Positions 1 through 8,535 of a stretch of DNA of 38,711 nt are shown one piece after another. Below the pieces are notes generated by a model, which ran no database searches, was not told the origin of the DNA, and saw only the letters and a program-made list of their open reading frames with translations. The translations under genes were made by a program, and so were the position numbers. Origin of the DNA: Opitutaceae bacterium (GTDB lineage: Bacteria; Verrucomicrobiota; Verrucomicrobiia; Opitutales; Opitutaceae). The stretch covers positions 1 to 38,711 of the forward strand of contig JAUSID010000208.1 of NCBI GenBank assembly GCA_030648295.1, read 5' to 3'. Every line of letters begins with the position of its first letter. Within the stretch, counting starts at the first letter, position 1.

Positions 1-194
1 CGGGTTCGCGGATCTGCAACCGCGCGCTCCAGATCCATGGCGGCTATGGCTATACGCGCGACATTCCGGTGGAGCGATTCTGGCGCGATGCGCGGTTGAG
101 CGAAATCGGCGAGGGTTCATCCGAGGTCCAACGAATGGTGATCAGCCGTGCCTTGTTGAAAGCGATGGACGAGTCGCTCGCGGCGGCGCCGTAG
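1..194 (+). CDS. Acyl-CoA dehydrogenase, C-terminal end (5' truncated by window)
   Basis: The frame starting at base 3 reads 63 codons to TAG at 192-194. It contains the signature of the C-terminal helical domain of acyl-CoA dehydrogenases: [17 protein letters not shown], then [19 protein letters not shown] and a short tail. In this family the segment contributes to the FAD/substrate pocket and the tetramer contacts, and the enzyme catalyses FAD-dependent alpha,beta-dehydrogenation of acyl-CoA. The substrate class cannot be told from the tail alone. The gene enters from the left edge, so its start and catalytic Glu are not visible. It is followed directly by GC-rich repeats with no obvious intrinsic terminator. 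Confidence 0.93.
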   Translation, partial: GSRICNRALQIHGGYGYTRDIPVERFWRDARLSEIGEGSSEVQRMVISRALLKAMDESLAAAP

Positions 195-764
195 CACGGT
201 CTTTCCTTGGGAGCGCGGGCGTCTGTCTGATTTCGGATTTCGGATTGCGGATTGCCTGGGAGCGCGGGCGTCTCGCCCGCATGGATTGGAAGTGGCACGG
301 GCATCCTGCCCGTGATCCGAATTTCGGACTCCACATGCGGGCGAGACGCCCGCGCTCCCGGGGAAAACCGCCGGAGTAGGCAATACGCGTAGCCGCGAGT
401 AGGTGAATAACCCAATCGGCGGCGGCAGTGCCCGCGGTGGCAGGAAAATTCCGGACGATTCTCCGGAATCCGTGTGGTTCCGCGCGGCCGATGGGTGATT
501 TATTCCTGGATACAGGATCTCGTGCCGGGCGGTGCGGTGCGATCCGAGGCTTCGTTATCTTTTTGATCGAAAGAAGGATGCCCCGCCCGCGGTGAAGCCT
601 GAGGCGCACGGACTGGGCATACACCTACCGCAAATGTGGGTGACCACCCAACAGTCGCGCCGGCCCGTTTGGCCTACGATGGCCGGCGAAATCTCAAACC
701 TACCTCTCACGTAGGACATCCACCAGGTCCCAAGAAATACTCCCGCCCGGAAAATTCCCATCAC
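195..764. repeat. Gene-less 570-bp stretch with GC-rich inverted repeats and a structured leader
   Basis: No convincing gene is seen. The left half is a mosaic of interspersed repeats: a unit beginning GGGAGCGCGGGCGTC at 209 and again at 258, and a 26-bp perfect inverted pair at 258-283 and 334-359 that flanks a smaller copy, GGCACGGGCATCCTGCCCGTG (294-314). The right half (about 380-764) is upstream of the large surface-protein gene. It contains potential hairpins at about 447-469 (stem ATTCCGGA/TCCGGAAT) and at 658-688 (stem CGCCGGCC/GGCCGGCG). These could belong to a 5' leader, but I do not recognise a known riboswitch. Short ORFs here on either strand are translations of the repeats. Confidence 0.7.
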
Positions 765-3700
765 ATGCACTCGATGTTGTCTGCCCCTGAGGCCGCGCGA
801 ACCGCGCAGCCTCTTTGTGTCATCCGGAGGCTCACGCGTTTTCCCGCGTTTGTGAGCCTCCTTGTTACGTTATTGTTTTCGGCCGTGCCGGGCTTCGCCC
901 AGACCCCCGCCGGAACTCTCGGCGCGCTGGGACCGACCGGCCTCGCGATCGACACCGTGGGCGGTTCTACCTTCCTTTATGTGCCCGAATTCAACGGCGG
1001 CAAAATCGTCGCGTATAACCTGACCACCGGCTCGACCACGCCCGTGGTTGTCGGACCCGCGTCCGGAACCTTCACCAACCCGAACGGCATCCTGATCGAG
1101 CCCACCTCGCGCGATCTACTTATTACCGATCGCGGTCAGAACCGGGTTCTCCGGATGACGAACACCGGCACCGTCGTATGGACCTACGGCAGCGCGGGAT
1201 CCGCGGCGGGCCAGTTCCAAGGGCCCATCGGAATCGCCCGCGATTCCACCGGCGCCATCTATGTCACCGAGCATGATGGTGTGAGGGTGCAGAAATTCAC
1301 CCTGGGGGCATCGGGGCTTGTTCCCGTGACCACCGGCTGGCCCGTGACCGGGTTTACCGCCGCCGCATATGCCGTCGCGTTCGACTCCAGCAATAATGTG
1401 TACGTGGGCGACCGCAGCGGAACGATCAAGAAGTACTCCAGCGCCGGCGCTGCGCTCCCCGCCGGAAACATCACCACCGGCCGGATTGTCACCGGCATCT
1501 CCGGCGGGGGCACCGGCCCGTTTTATACCACCCAGACGAGCGACGGTCCCTCGGGTAATCGCGTGCAGCGATTCCCCGCCGGCGCCACCACCGCCGACCT
1601 CACATTCGGTGCCGACGGCACTGGAACCGGACAATTCAACACCGCGTTCAGCGTCGTCGTAAATCCGGCGACGAATCGCGCGTACGTCGCCGATTTCGGC
1701 AACGACCGCGTGCAGATCTGGGATTTGAATCCGCCGCCCGCGGGCGATACGACGGCCCCGACCGTCGCCGTCACGAACGGCGCGACGTCGGCCACGACTG
1801 TCACCTTCAATGTTGCCTTCAGCGAGAACGTCACCGGGGTGACGAGTTCCGTGTTTACGGCGACGGGCGGCGGCGGCGTCACTGCCAGTCCGCTGACCGC
1901 CGGCTCTGTCACCGGCAGCGGCGCGAACTACGTCGTCACGGTCGGTTACTCGGGCTCCGGCGGCTCAGTCGTCCTCAGCCTCAACGGTACGGCGAACACG
2001 TCGGTCAGGGACGCGAGCAACAACTTCTATGCCGGTGCTGCGACATCGGGCAGTGCGAACACCTCCACCCAGACGATTGCGGCGACCGGTGGCGGCGACA
2101 CGACTCGTCCGCGCGTCACGAGCTTCGAACTCGATATCCCGAATGCAACCCTGACGGCCGCATCGATGATCGTCACCTTCAACGAAGCCGTGACGGGCGT
2201 GGATGCGAACGACTTTGACTTCCGGTTCACCGGCAGCGTTGGCGCGACCGTCACGACTGTGACGGCGGGTTCGGCGCCGAACAGCTACAATGTGAACTTC
2301 AGTTACTCGGGCACCGGTTCGATTCAGATGGGTATCAAGAGCTCGGGTACAGCCATCGCCGACGCGGCGTCAAATCCGTTCCTCGGTGAAGGCGCTGCTG
2401 CGACTCCAACCTACTCCGTCAACAATGGAGCGCCGGCGGATACGACGCTGCCGGCCATCAGCAGCTTTACTGCGCCGGGCACGGTTTCGGCATCGCCGGT
2501 GAATCTTACTCTCACCTTCGCTGAGGCAGTGACCGGCGTCAGTGCCGGCGACTTTGTGGCTTCGTCGAATGCCAACGTCGGCACGCCGACAGGTTCCGGC
2601 ACGACGTGGAACATTCCCGTTACCTATACCGGGACAAGCGCGGTACAGGTGACCGTGGTTGGTGGCGCGACCGCTGACATTCGGGATGCGACCGGCAACT
2701 GGTTTGCTGGCGGCACGACAAACGGGAGCGTTTCGTTCACGCCCGGCAGCAGTGGCGGCACGGCTCCGACGATCGCGGCGCAGAGCACGAGCGGCACGGT
2801 CGGAACGGCGATGACCTATCAGGTGGTCGCAACCGGCGCGACGAGCTTCAGCACGACGAGCACGCTCCCGGCGGGCTTGTCGCTCAGCTCTGCCGGCGTG
2901 ATCAGTGGTACCCCGACGGCGGCGACGCCGACCGGAGGCACCGTGGTCAATGTCACCGCCACCAACGCGACCGGCAGCAACAGCGCGGCCGTCACCATCA
3001 CGATTGCGGCGGCTCCGCCCGCGGGCTCGGCTCCGACCATCGCCAACCAGACGGTCACGCGCACGCAGAATGCGGCGTTCAGCTACCAGGTGGTTGCCAC
3101 CGGTGCGACGAGCTTCAGCATCGTCGGAACCCCGGTGCTTCCGGCTGGCTTGTCGATGAGCAGTTCGGGTCTCATTACCGGCACCCCGACCGCCACTGGA
3201 ACCACGAACGTGACCGTGCGTGCGACCAACTCCACGGGCAGCACGAACGCCACGCTCACGATCACGATCAATCCCGCGCCGCCGACGGTCGACACGACGG
3301 CACCGGTGGCGACGAGCTTCGTCAAGTCGTCGAATACTGCCTCCACGGTCACCTTCTCGCTGGTGTTCAGCGAGTCCGTTACCGGAGTCAACAGCACGGA
3401 TTTCACCGTCACGGGCAGCGGCACGGTCACGATCCCGACGACGGGCGTCACCGGCAGCGGCACGACGTACACGGTCGTGGCGAACTATACCGGCACCGTC
3501 AGCTTCTACCTGATACTGAAGAACAGCGGAACGGGCATTGCGGACGCCGCGGGCAATCTGCTCGTTAGCGGCGCGGCCAGCGGCACGTTCAGCAACGCGA
3601 CGGGCACGCCGCCTCCGCCGAGTGGTGGTGGTGGCGGAGGTATTGTCTTCTTCCCGCCGCCGGTCACGAAGCAGGGCCAGACGCTCACGTTCGTTTCGCC

Positions 3701-5627
3701 GGTCAGCGCGCTCCTGGTGAATAACCCGGTCGCGTTGAGCGCCACGGCCAGCTCGGGTCTGCCGGTCACGTTCACCATCGCCACGGGCAACGCCTCGGTC
3801 TCGGGTAACATGCTCACGCTCCGCGACACCAATCTCGTCGTGGTGCGCGCCATCCAGGATGGCAACGGCACGTATAACGCCGCCTCGGCCGACATCACGG
3901 TCCGCGCCGCCAAGGGCTTGCAGTCGATCAACTTCCCGTCGATGGCCAACCGGGTCACGTCGGACAGCACGATCACGCTGAACGCCGCCTCGAGCGTCGG
4001 CCTGCCGATCACCTATACGCTGGTCAGTGGCCCGGCCACACTCAGCGGCAACGTCCTCACGTTGACGGGTGCACCGGGCACGGTCGTCGTCCGCGCCACG
4101 CAGAGTGGCAGCGATTCGTTCAACTCCGCGGTTGAGGTCATCCGCTCGTTCTCCGTCCTCGCGGCGGGTCAGCAGGTGTTCTTCGGCAAGCTCGGCTCCG
4201 ACGACTTCGCCACCGCGGTGTCGAAGGACAACAACAAGGGAGTGTTCATCGCGCGCCTCGCCAGCACCGGTGAAGCGATTGTGATTCGGTTCAACATCAA
4301 TGTCGATGGCTCCTTCTCGGCCACGTCGCGCTCGATGAGCCCGTCGTCCGCCGACGTGCAGCTGGCCGACGCTCCCGCGACCGCCGCCGCCGCACGTGAT
4401 CTCACGCTCTCCGGCACGGTATCCAATGGTGTGCTGACGGGTAGCATCGCCGAACTGGACACGAGCTTCACGGCCAACGTGCAGCCGGCCACCGGCTCCA
4501 CCTCGTCGCTCGCCGGCCTCTACATCGCGAACGTTCCTGGCTCTGCCACCGGCGACACCTACATCGTCGTCGGACCGAGCGGTCAGGCTTACGCCCTCGC
4601 GGTCACTTCGGCCGGCATCGCGTCGGGCATGGGCACCGTCAATGCCGATGGTGCCGTCAATGTGACGCTCTCGCAGAACGGCTCCATCGCCGCCACGCTC
4701 GATGTCGCGGAGGCCGCCCTCACGGGCAAGGTCACCGCCGCCGGCGTGACCCGCGACATCGTCGGCCTGAGCAACTCCGCCCAGCGCACCGATCGGATGG
4801 TCAACCTCTCGTCCCGCCTGCGCGTGACGGGTGGCGACGCCAGCCGCTCGGTCATCGCCGGGTTCGTCATCACTGGCTCGACGTCGAAGCCGGTCCTCGT
4901 CCGCGCCATCGGCCCCGGCCTCCGTGGGTTTGGCGTGAGCGACGCGCTCGACAATCCGCGCCTCCAGCTGTTCGACAGCACGGGCAAGGCGATCGCGGAG
5001 AACGACGACTGGAACGGCACGAGCGACATCAGCACGACGGGCGACCGTGTCGGTGCGTTCAAGCTCACCGCCGGTAGCCGCGATTCCGCCATCGTCGCCA
5101 CGCTTCCGCCGGGCGGTTATACCGCCGTGGTCACGGGCGTGAATGGCAACGGCGTGGCCCTGATCGAAGTCTACGACGCGGCGACGAGCGAGCAGCTCTC
5201 GACGCAGCAGCTGGTCAACATATCGACCCGCGGCTTCGTGGACACGGGTGACGGCAACCTCATCGCGGGCTTCGTGGTCACGGGCAACGCGCCCAAGCGC
5301 GTCCTCATCCGTGGTATCGGCGCCGGCCTGAGTGCTTTCGGTGTCACGGGTGTGCTTGCGGATCCGATGCTCCGGATCTACACGGCCGGAAATGCAAACG
5401 CGATTGCCGAGAACGACAACTGGCAGACGGCGGTCGGCAGCGAAATGGCGTCCGCCACGGACATCATCGCGGCAGCGATGGCAACCGGTGCGTTCCCGCT
5501 CTCCGCGACGAACGACGCCGCCATCGTGATCACGCTGATGCCGGGCAATTACAGCGCCGTGGTCAGTGGAAAGAACAATTCCACCGGCGCGGGCCTCGTC
5601 GAGGTCTACGAAATTCCCAACCCATAA
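765..5627 (+). CDS. Very large exported NHL-repeat/Ig-like surface protein
   Basis: The protein is about 1620 residues from ATG 765; ATG 774 is an alternative. Both are preferred to the open frame from 636 because the signal peptide (hydrophobic run then VPGFAQ) begins about 20 residues later. In order: an NHL-type beta-propeller (about 45-323); three Ig-like domains, each opening with DTT.P (about 328, 445, 559); two putative-Ig (He_PIG-like) domains with SGTPTA-type motifs (about 666-840); a fourth DTTAP domain (about 843); a Pro/Gly linker (PPPPSGGGGGG); two further beta-sandwich-like repeats (about 967-1130); and a duplicated C-terminal module with VIAGFVITG / LIAGFVVTG and LVRAIGPGL / LIRGIGAGL. 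That module recurs in secreted verrucomicrobial proteins. No catalytic motif is visible. A cell-surface or matrix adhesion role is inference. Thr and Ser are very abundant. Confidence 0.88.
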   Translation: MHSMLSAPEAARTAQPLCVIRRLTRFPAFVSLLVTLLFSAVPGFAQTPAGTLGALGPTGLAIDTVGGSTFLYVPEFNGGKIVAYNLTTGSTTPVVVGPASGTFTNPNGILIEPTSRDLLITDRGQNRVLRMTNTGTVVWTYGSAGSAAGQFQGPIGIARDSTGAIYVTEHDGVRVQKFTLGASGLVPVTTGWPVTGFTAAAYAVAFDSSNNVYVGDRSGTIKKYSSAGAALPAGNITTGRIVTGISGGGTGPFYTTQTSDGPSGNRVQRFPAGATTADLTFGADGTGTGQFNTAFSVVVNPATNRAYVADFGNDRVQIWDLNPPPAGDTTAPTVAVTNGATSATTVTFNVAFSENVTGVTSSVFTATGGGGVTASPLTAGSVTGSGANYVVTVGYSGSGGSVVLSLNGTANTSVRDASNNFYAGAATSGSANTSTQTIAATGGGDTTRPRVTSFELDIPNATLTAASMIVTFNEAVTGVDANDFDFRFTGSVGATVTTVTAGSAPNSYNVNFSYSGTGSIQMGIKSSGTAIADAASNPFLGEGAAATPTYSVNNGAPADTTLPAISSFTAPGTVSASPVNLTLTFAEAVTGVSAGDFVASSNANVGTPTGSGTTWNIPVTYTGTSAVQVTVVGGATADIRDATGNWFAGGTTNGSVSFTPGSSGGTAPTIAAQSTSGTVGTAMTYQVVATGATSFSTTSTLPAGLSLSSAGVISGTPTAATPTGGTVVNVTATNATGSNSAAVTITIAAAPPAGSAPTIANQTVTRTQNAAFSYQVVATGATSFSIVGTPVLPAGLSMSSSGLITGTPTATGTTNVTVRATNSTGSTNATLTITINPAPPTVDTTAPVATSFVKSSNTASTVTFSLVFSESVTGVNSTDFTVTGSGTVTIPTTGVTGSGTTYTVVANYTGTVSFYLILKNSGTGIADAAGNLLVSGAASGTFSNATGTPPPPSGGGGGGIVFFPPPVTKQGQTLTFVSPVSALLVNNPVALSATASSGLPVTFTIATGNASVSGNMLTLRDTNLVVVRAIQDGNGTYNAASADITVRAAKGLQSINFPSMANRVTSDSTITLNAASSVGLPITYTLVSGPATLSGNVLTLTGAPGTVVVRATQSGSDSFNSAVEVIRSFSVLAAGQQVFFGKLGSDDFATAVSKDNNKGVFIARLASTGEAIVIRFNINVDGSFSATSRSMSPSSADVQLADAPATAAAARDLTLSGTVSNGVLTGSIAELDTSFTANVQPATGSTSSLAGLYIANVPGSATGDTYIVVGPSGQAYALAVTSAGIASGMGTVNADGAVNVTLSQNGSIAATLDVAEAALTGKVTAAGVTRDIVGLSNSAQRTDRMVNLSSRLRVTGGDASRSVIAGFVITGSTSKPVLVRAIGPGLRGFGVSDALDNPRLQLFDSTGKAIAENDDWNGTSDISTTGDRVGAFKLTAGSRDSAIVATLPPGGYTAVVTGVNGNGVALIEVYDAATSEQLSTQQLVNISTRGFVDTGDGNLIAGFVVTGNAPKRVLIRGIGAGLSAFGVTGVLADPMLRIYTAGNANAIAENDNWQTAVGSEMASATDIIAAAMATGAFPLSATNDAAIVITLMPGNYSAVVSGKNNSTGAGLVEVYEIPNP

Positions 5628-5639
5628 TGGTCCGATAAT

Positions 5640-5685
5640 CTTCGGCCGGGGTGTGTGTCCTCCCCCTCGATAAACTCGGCCGAAG
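5640..5685. other. Inverted repeat just after the surface-protein gene
   Basis: CTTCGGCCG (5640-5648) is complementary to CGGCCGAAG (5677-5685), across a 28-nt loop, starting 12 bases after the stop codon. There is no T-run, so on its own it is not a rho-independent terminator. It may be part of the 3' end processing or pausing region upstream of the stronger hairpin at 5724. Confidence 0.5.
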
Positions 5686-5723
5686 GTTAGTCATATCCCC
5701 ACTCGTTATAGGTTGAGATTCGT

Positions 5724-5762
5724 CCCGGGCGCACCGAAGCGGTGCGCCCGGGATTTTTTTTG
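5724..5762 (+). terminator. Strong rho-independent terminator for the surface-protein gene
   Basis: A perfect 12-bp GC-rich stem, CCCGGGCGCACC (5724-5735) and GGTGCGCCCGGG (5741-5752), encloses a GAAGC loop and is followed by A and about nine T residues. It lies about 100 bases after the TAA at 5625-5627, in the right orientation for that gene. Confidence 0.9.
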
Positions 5763-6400
5763 GCGAGGGAGAAATGGACCTGATGCCGATGAAAATCTGC
5801 GGCTGCCCCTCGGCGGGCAGGCTCGGGGCCCTGAGCCGGTTCGACAGGCTCGCGGCCATCGCGTGGTTCGAGTGAAAGGCCTTGAGCTTTGTCGAAAGGC
5901 TTTGTCGAACGGGGAAGCCGCAGCCACTTTTCGGTCCGTCGGACTTCAGCGTGGCACGGGCGTCCCGCCCTTGGATTGAGAGTGGCACGGGCATCCCGCC
6001 CGTGAACTTTGATCGTTGGGTATTTCGCGAACGACGTTTCCCCGGGAGCGCGGGCATCCTGCCCGCCACTGCATTCGTTTTTTGATCTCAATGCGGGCGG
6101 GACCCACCTTCGCCAAGGCTTCGGCGGGCAGGCTGCCCGCGCTCCGAGGGGAAAAGCGTCGTGGCTGCCGCTTCCAGCCGCAGATGGGATCGAAAGTTCG
6201 CTCGAACGTCGCTGCGGCAGAGCCTGCCCTGAGCTTGTCGAAGGGATGCCGCAGCCACTTTTCGGCACGCGGGCGGGATCACGGGCGCGACGCCGTGCCA
6301 GTGCGTCAGGGCCTCGGCCCGGCGCGCTCGGATCATTTCACGATCCGTTTATCGCCCTCCCTTCGGTCGCTGGTGCCCTTGCCCTGGTGGGTTGACGGGG
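5763..6400. repeat. Gene-less mosaic of interspersed repeats
   Basis: No gene is supported; the overlapping short ORFs on both strands have repeat-derived sequence. Units seen: a CTTGTCGAAGG / CCTGAGC family (about 5800-5935 and 6212-6256); GGCACGGGC...GCCCGTG units (about 5952-6004); and GGGAGCGCGGGCATCCTGCCCGC (from 6043) facing a CAGGCTGCCCGCGCTCC arm at about 6129. The stretch CTGCCCTGAGCTTGTCGAAG at about 6223 recurs near 14278. The block lies between two near-identical terminator hairpins. Confidence 0.75.
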
Positions 6401-6435
6401 TCCCGGGCGTGCGAAAGCGCGCCCGGGACTTTTTT
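6401..6435 (+). terminator. Second intrinsic terminator hairpin, without an adjacent upstream gene
   Basis: A 12-bp stem (6401-6412 with 6417-6428, one G-U pair) is closed by a GAAA tetraloop and followed by C and six T residues. Its stem matches the terminator at 5724 in its outer part (CCCGGGCG). The nearest plus-strand gene upstream ends at 5627, so it may be a displaced second half of that gene's termination region. Between it and the next gene (6436-6630) there is another small repeat-like palindrome (GGTTGCGACC and GTGTCGCAAC, about 6473-6496). Confidence 0.75.
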
Positions 6436-6630
6436 GCACATCGGTGAATTATCCTACCGAAAACCGGCTGTAGGTTGCGACCTCGTGTCGCAACAACGTG
6501 ACGCACTCCAAATTTCGTTGCGCGACGAGCGCGCAACCCACGGCTGCGCGAAGCGCGCCTGTTGCGATGCGTTTCACTACGATCAAAAAAGAACTGGTTC
6601 GGCGACTGATCGGCCGTTACACGAAAAACC

Positions 6631-7257
6631 ATGGCGAAGAACCTGGACCCCCGGATTGACGCTTGCATCGACAACTCGGCTGCGTTCGCGCAGCCGATTT
6701 TGAAACACCTGCGCAAGCTCGTGCACCGCGCGTGCCCACAAGTCGAAGAGACGATGAAATGGAGCATGCCTCATTTCGTCATCGACGGGAAAATCCTCTG
6801 CAGCATGGCCGCGTTCAAGGAGCATTGCGCGTTCGGGTTCTGGCATCAGCAGATGCAAAAAGAACTCGGGGAAGATGGCGCACGCGCGGACGCGGCCATG
6901 GGCAGCCTCGGCCGCATCACGAGCCGGAGCGATTTGCCCGAAGACTTCGCGATGATCCGCCATATCAAGCGCGCCGCGGAATTGAACGCGACGGCGCCCG
7001 CGCGGCCGCGAAAGAAGACCGGTGCGCGGCGTGAATTGCCCGTGCCGAGGGAACTGGCGGCGGCACTGGCGAAAAACAAATCCGCGTCTGCCACGTTCAA
7101 GAGCTTCAGTCCGAGTCACCGCGACGAATACATCGAGTGGATCACGGAGGCGAAGCGGGACGAAACGCGCCAGAAACGGCTTGCGACCACCGTGGAGTGG
7201 TTGAACGAGGGCAAGTCGCGGAACTGGAAGTACGAACAGCGCAGCGGACGCCGTTAG
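6631..7257 (+). CDS. YdeI/OmdA family protein (DUF1801 plus OmdA-like C-terminus)
   Basis: The product is 208 residues from ATG 6631. The N-terminal half is DUF1801-like, with the typical block ETMKWSMPHFVIDGKILCSM followed by FKEHCAFGFWH (about residues 40-70). The C-terminal half, after a basic Pro/Ala linker (about 120-135), is OmdA/YdeI-like: VPRELAAALAKNKSA, FKSFSPSHRDEYIEWI, and an Arg/Lys-rich end. Such two-part proteins are common in soil bacteria; names in databases refer to bacteriocin protection or OmpD association, but no enzyme activity is established. No signal peptide is present, so it is cytoplasmic. It stands alone between repeat blocks. Family assignment is firm; function is unknown. 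Confidence 0.85.
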   Translation: MAKNLDPRIDACIDNSAAFAQPILKHLRKLVHRACPQVEETMKWSMPHFVIDGKILCSMAAFKEHCAFGFWHQQMQKELGEDGARADAAMGSLGRITSRSDLPEDFAMIRHIKRAAELNATAPARPRKKTGARRELPVPRELAAALAKNKSASATFKSFSPSHRDEYIEWITEAKRDETRQKRLATTVEWLNEGKSRNWKYEQRSGRR

Positions 7258-7425
7258 GAGGCTGGCCGAACGGTGAGTCGAAAATCCAGCCTCGTTACCT
7301 CGGCTGCTACGAGTGCGGTGCTGTTCCGCCTGGGAGCGCGGGCGTCCCGCCCGCTTCGGATCATGCGGTCGAGACGCCCGCGCTCCCGGGAAAAGCCGAC
7401 TTGCAGCTTAGACCGAAAAGCGATC
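7258..7425. repeat. Repeat cluster after the YdeI-like gene
   Basis: It holds one half-site of the palindromic family that also sits inside mod (7287-7311), then an inverted pair of the GGGAGCGCGGGCGTC family (about 7332-7354 against 7367-7387). The rest is short spacer. Convergent transcription meets here: the YdeI-like gene from the left and the small gene at 7426 from the right. Confidence 0.75.
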
Positions 7426-7647
7426 TCACTCCGAATCCGCTTCGGCCGCCTTGACGGCGCACTCGAGCCGGCGATAGGCGGCCACCGAATTTCCCTCGGT
7501 TTTGCCGCCGGAGTGGCTAATCGTCATGACCCGGCCGGCCTTGTGCGCCCGCATGAACTCGGAATCTTTTTCCGGCGTGACCCAGAGGGTGTGAACGTGC
7601 GGCCGGCCGCATTTCTCCACCACCTGCGTGAACCGGACGGTATTCAT
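7426..7647 (-). CDS. Small conserved-looking protein of unknown function, coupled to hpf
   Basis: The protein is 73 residues. Its ATG (7647-7645) overlaps the TGA of the upstream hibernation-factor gene by the ATGA arrangement, which indicates translational coupling. It opens MNTVRFTQVVEKCGRPHVHT and includes LWVTPEKDSEF and a Lys/Arg-rich middle. There is no signal peptide or membrane segment. I do not recognise a named domain. The tight link to the ribosome hibernation gene is the only functional hint. Confidence 0.62.
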   Translation of the reverse strand: MNTVRFTQVVEKCGRPHVHTLWVTPEKDSEFMRAHKAGRVMTISHSGGKTEGNSVAAYRRLECAVKAAEADSE

Positions 7648-8033
7648 TCGCGCACCTTGGGCAACTCGGCGCCGATCTCGACGTCGTGCGGGTGGTTCCG
7701 CTTGTCCTTGAAACGTTCGTGCCGCTCGCGAATCAACTCGTCTAGTTTTTCCACGAGGCCATCGAGGACATTATAGGCGTCATCGCCCTTCACCGAGGCA
7801 ATGATATCGGGTCCGCGCACCGCGATCAGTCCCGTGGCGGTGTAGTGGTGCTTGCGACCACGCTGCTGATCCTGATGCAGCCGGATGTCGACGCGCACGA
7901 TCCACTCGTTGTGCCGCAGGAGGACCGAGAACTTCTCGCGGATAATGTTTTGCATGGCTGGCGTGAGGTCGATGTGTACGCCCTGCATGCTGATCTTGGA
8001 ACCGATGTCGTCGGAAAAATTTGCGTGAGCCAT
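7644..8033 (-). CDS. hpf: Ribosome hibernation promoting factor (HPF/YfiA family)
   Basis: The product is 129 residues from ATG 8033. An internal ATG at 7988 (MQGVHIDLTPAMQNIIREKF) matches where most family members start, so the shorter 114-residue form is possible; neither start has a clear Shine-Dalgarno. The sequence shows the family pattern: N-terminal beta strand and LTPAMQNIIREKF helix, basic strand with VRVDIRLHQDQQRGRKHHYTA, then IASVKGDDAYNVLDGLVEKL and a basic final helix. The family binds the 30S decoding region in stationary phase and blocks mRNA/tRNA binding. The long C-terminal dimerisation domain of long-form HPF is absent, so this is a short-type factor. The 3' end overlaps the next gene by four bases. 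Confidence 0.85.
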   Translation of the reverse strand: MAHANFSDDIGSKISMQGVHIDLTPAMQNIIREKFSVLLRHNEWIVRVDIRLHQDQQRGRKHHYTATGLIAVRGPDIIASVKGDDAYNVLDGLVEKLDELIRERHERFKDKRNHPHDVEIGAELPKVRE

Positions 8034-8323
8034 GTGAGCACAGACAGCGCCGCTCTGGATTGGTGGCCAAATCGATCGCGCAGAAATCGTGTGACGTGCT
8101 CCGAAAAATGGGACCTGAGGTCCAGTGGCTGCACAGCTACGTGACCGACGACAAGGTGTACTGCGTTTACATCGCGGCGAACGAGCGCCTCGTCCGCGAG
8201 CATGCGAAGCAGGGTGGGTTTCCGGCGAATCGCGTTTCCGAAGTCCGGACCGTGATCGATCCGACGACGTCGGAGACGTCGGCGGCCCGGCGGCCGGAGC
8301 GAGCCATGGCCGGCGTGGCCTAG
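8021..8323 (+). pseudogene. DUF4242 family protein, N-terminus lost or replaced
   Basis: From about 8078 the frame reads a typical DUF4242 core: QKSCDVLRKMGPEVQWLHSY, VTDDKVYCVYIAANERLVRE, HAKQGGFPANRVSEVRTVID, ending in TAG 8321-8323. Intact members have about 20-25 residues before this, with a first beta strand (an M..YVIER..PGAG-like start). Here that part is replaced by an unrelated Arg-rich sequence that overlaps the 5' end of hpf on the other strand. Alternative starts are ATG 8021, TTG 8060 and GTG 8063; none restores the missing strand. I therefore call it a 5'-truncated relic. Nothing is seen in 8324-8518. Confidence 0.68.
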
Positions 8324-8535
8324 CCGCCCGTCGGACTTGCGCCGGACGCCTGAGGTTTTGGGCAAACAATCTTCTGAGCCAATCGCGTGCGTCCCCAGAC
8401 GGGCGGCTAAATGCCGCGCAGCGCGGCAAGAATCTGGGGTCGCGCGCCGGCGGGCGTGCTGGCGTCCTGCTCATCGGGCGGCCGTTACGCAGTTCACTAT
8501 CCGTGAAAGTGGTGTCGGCCTGCGTGCAAGTCTGA

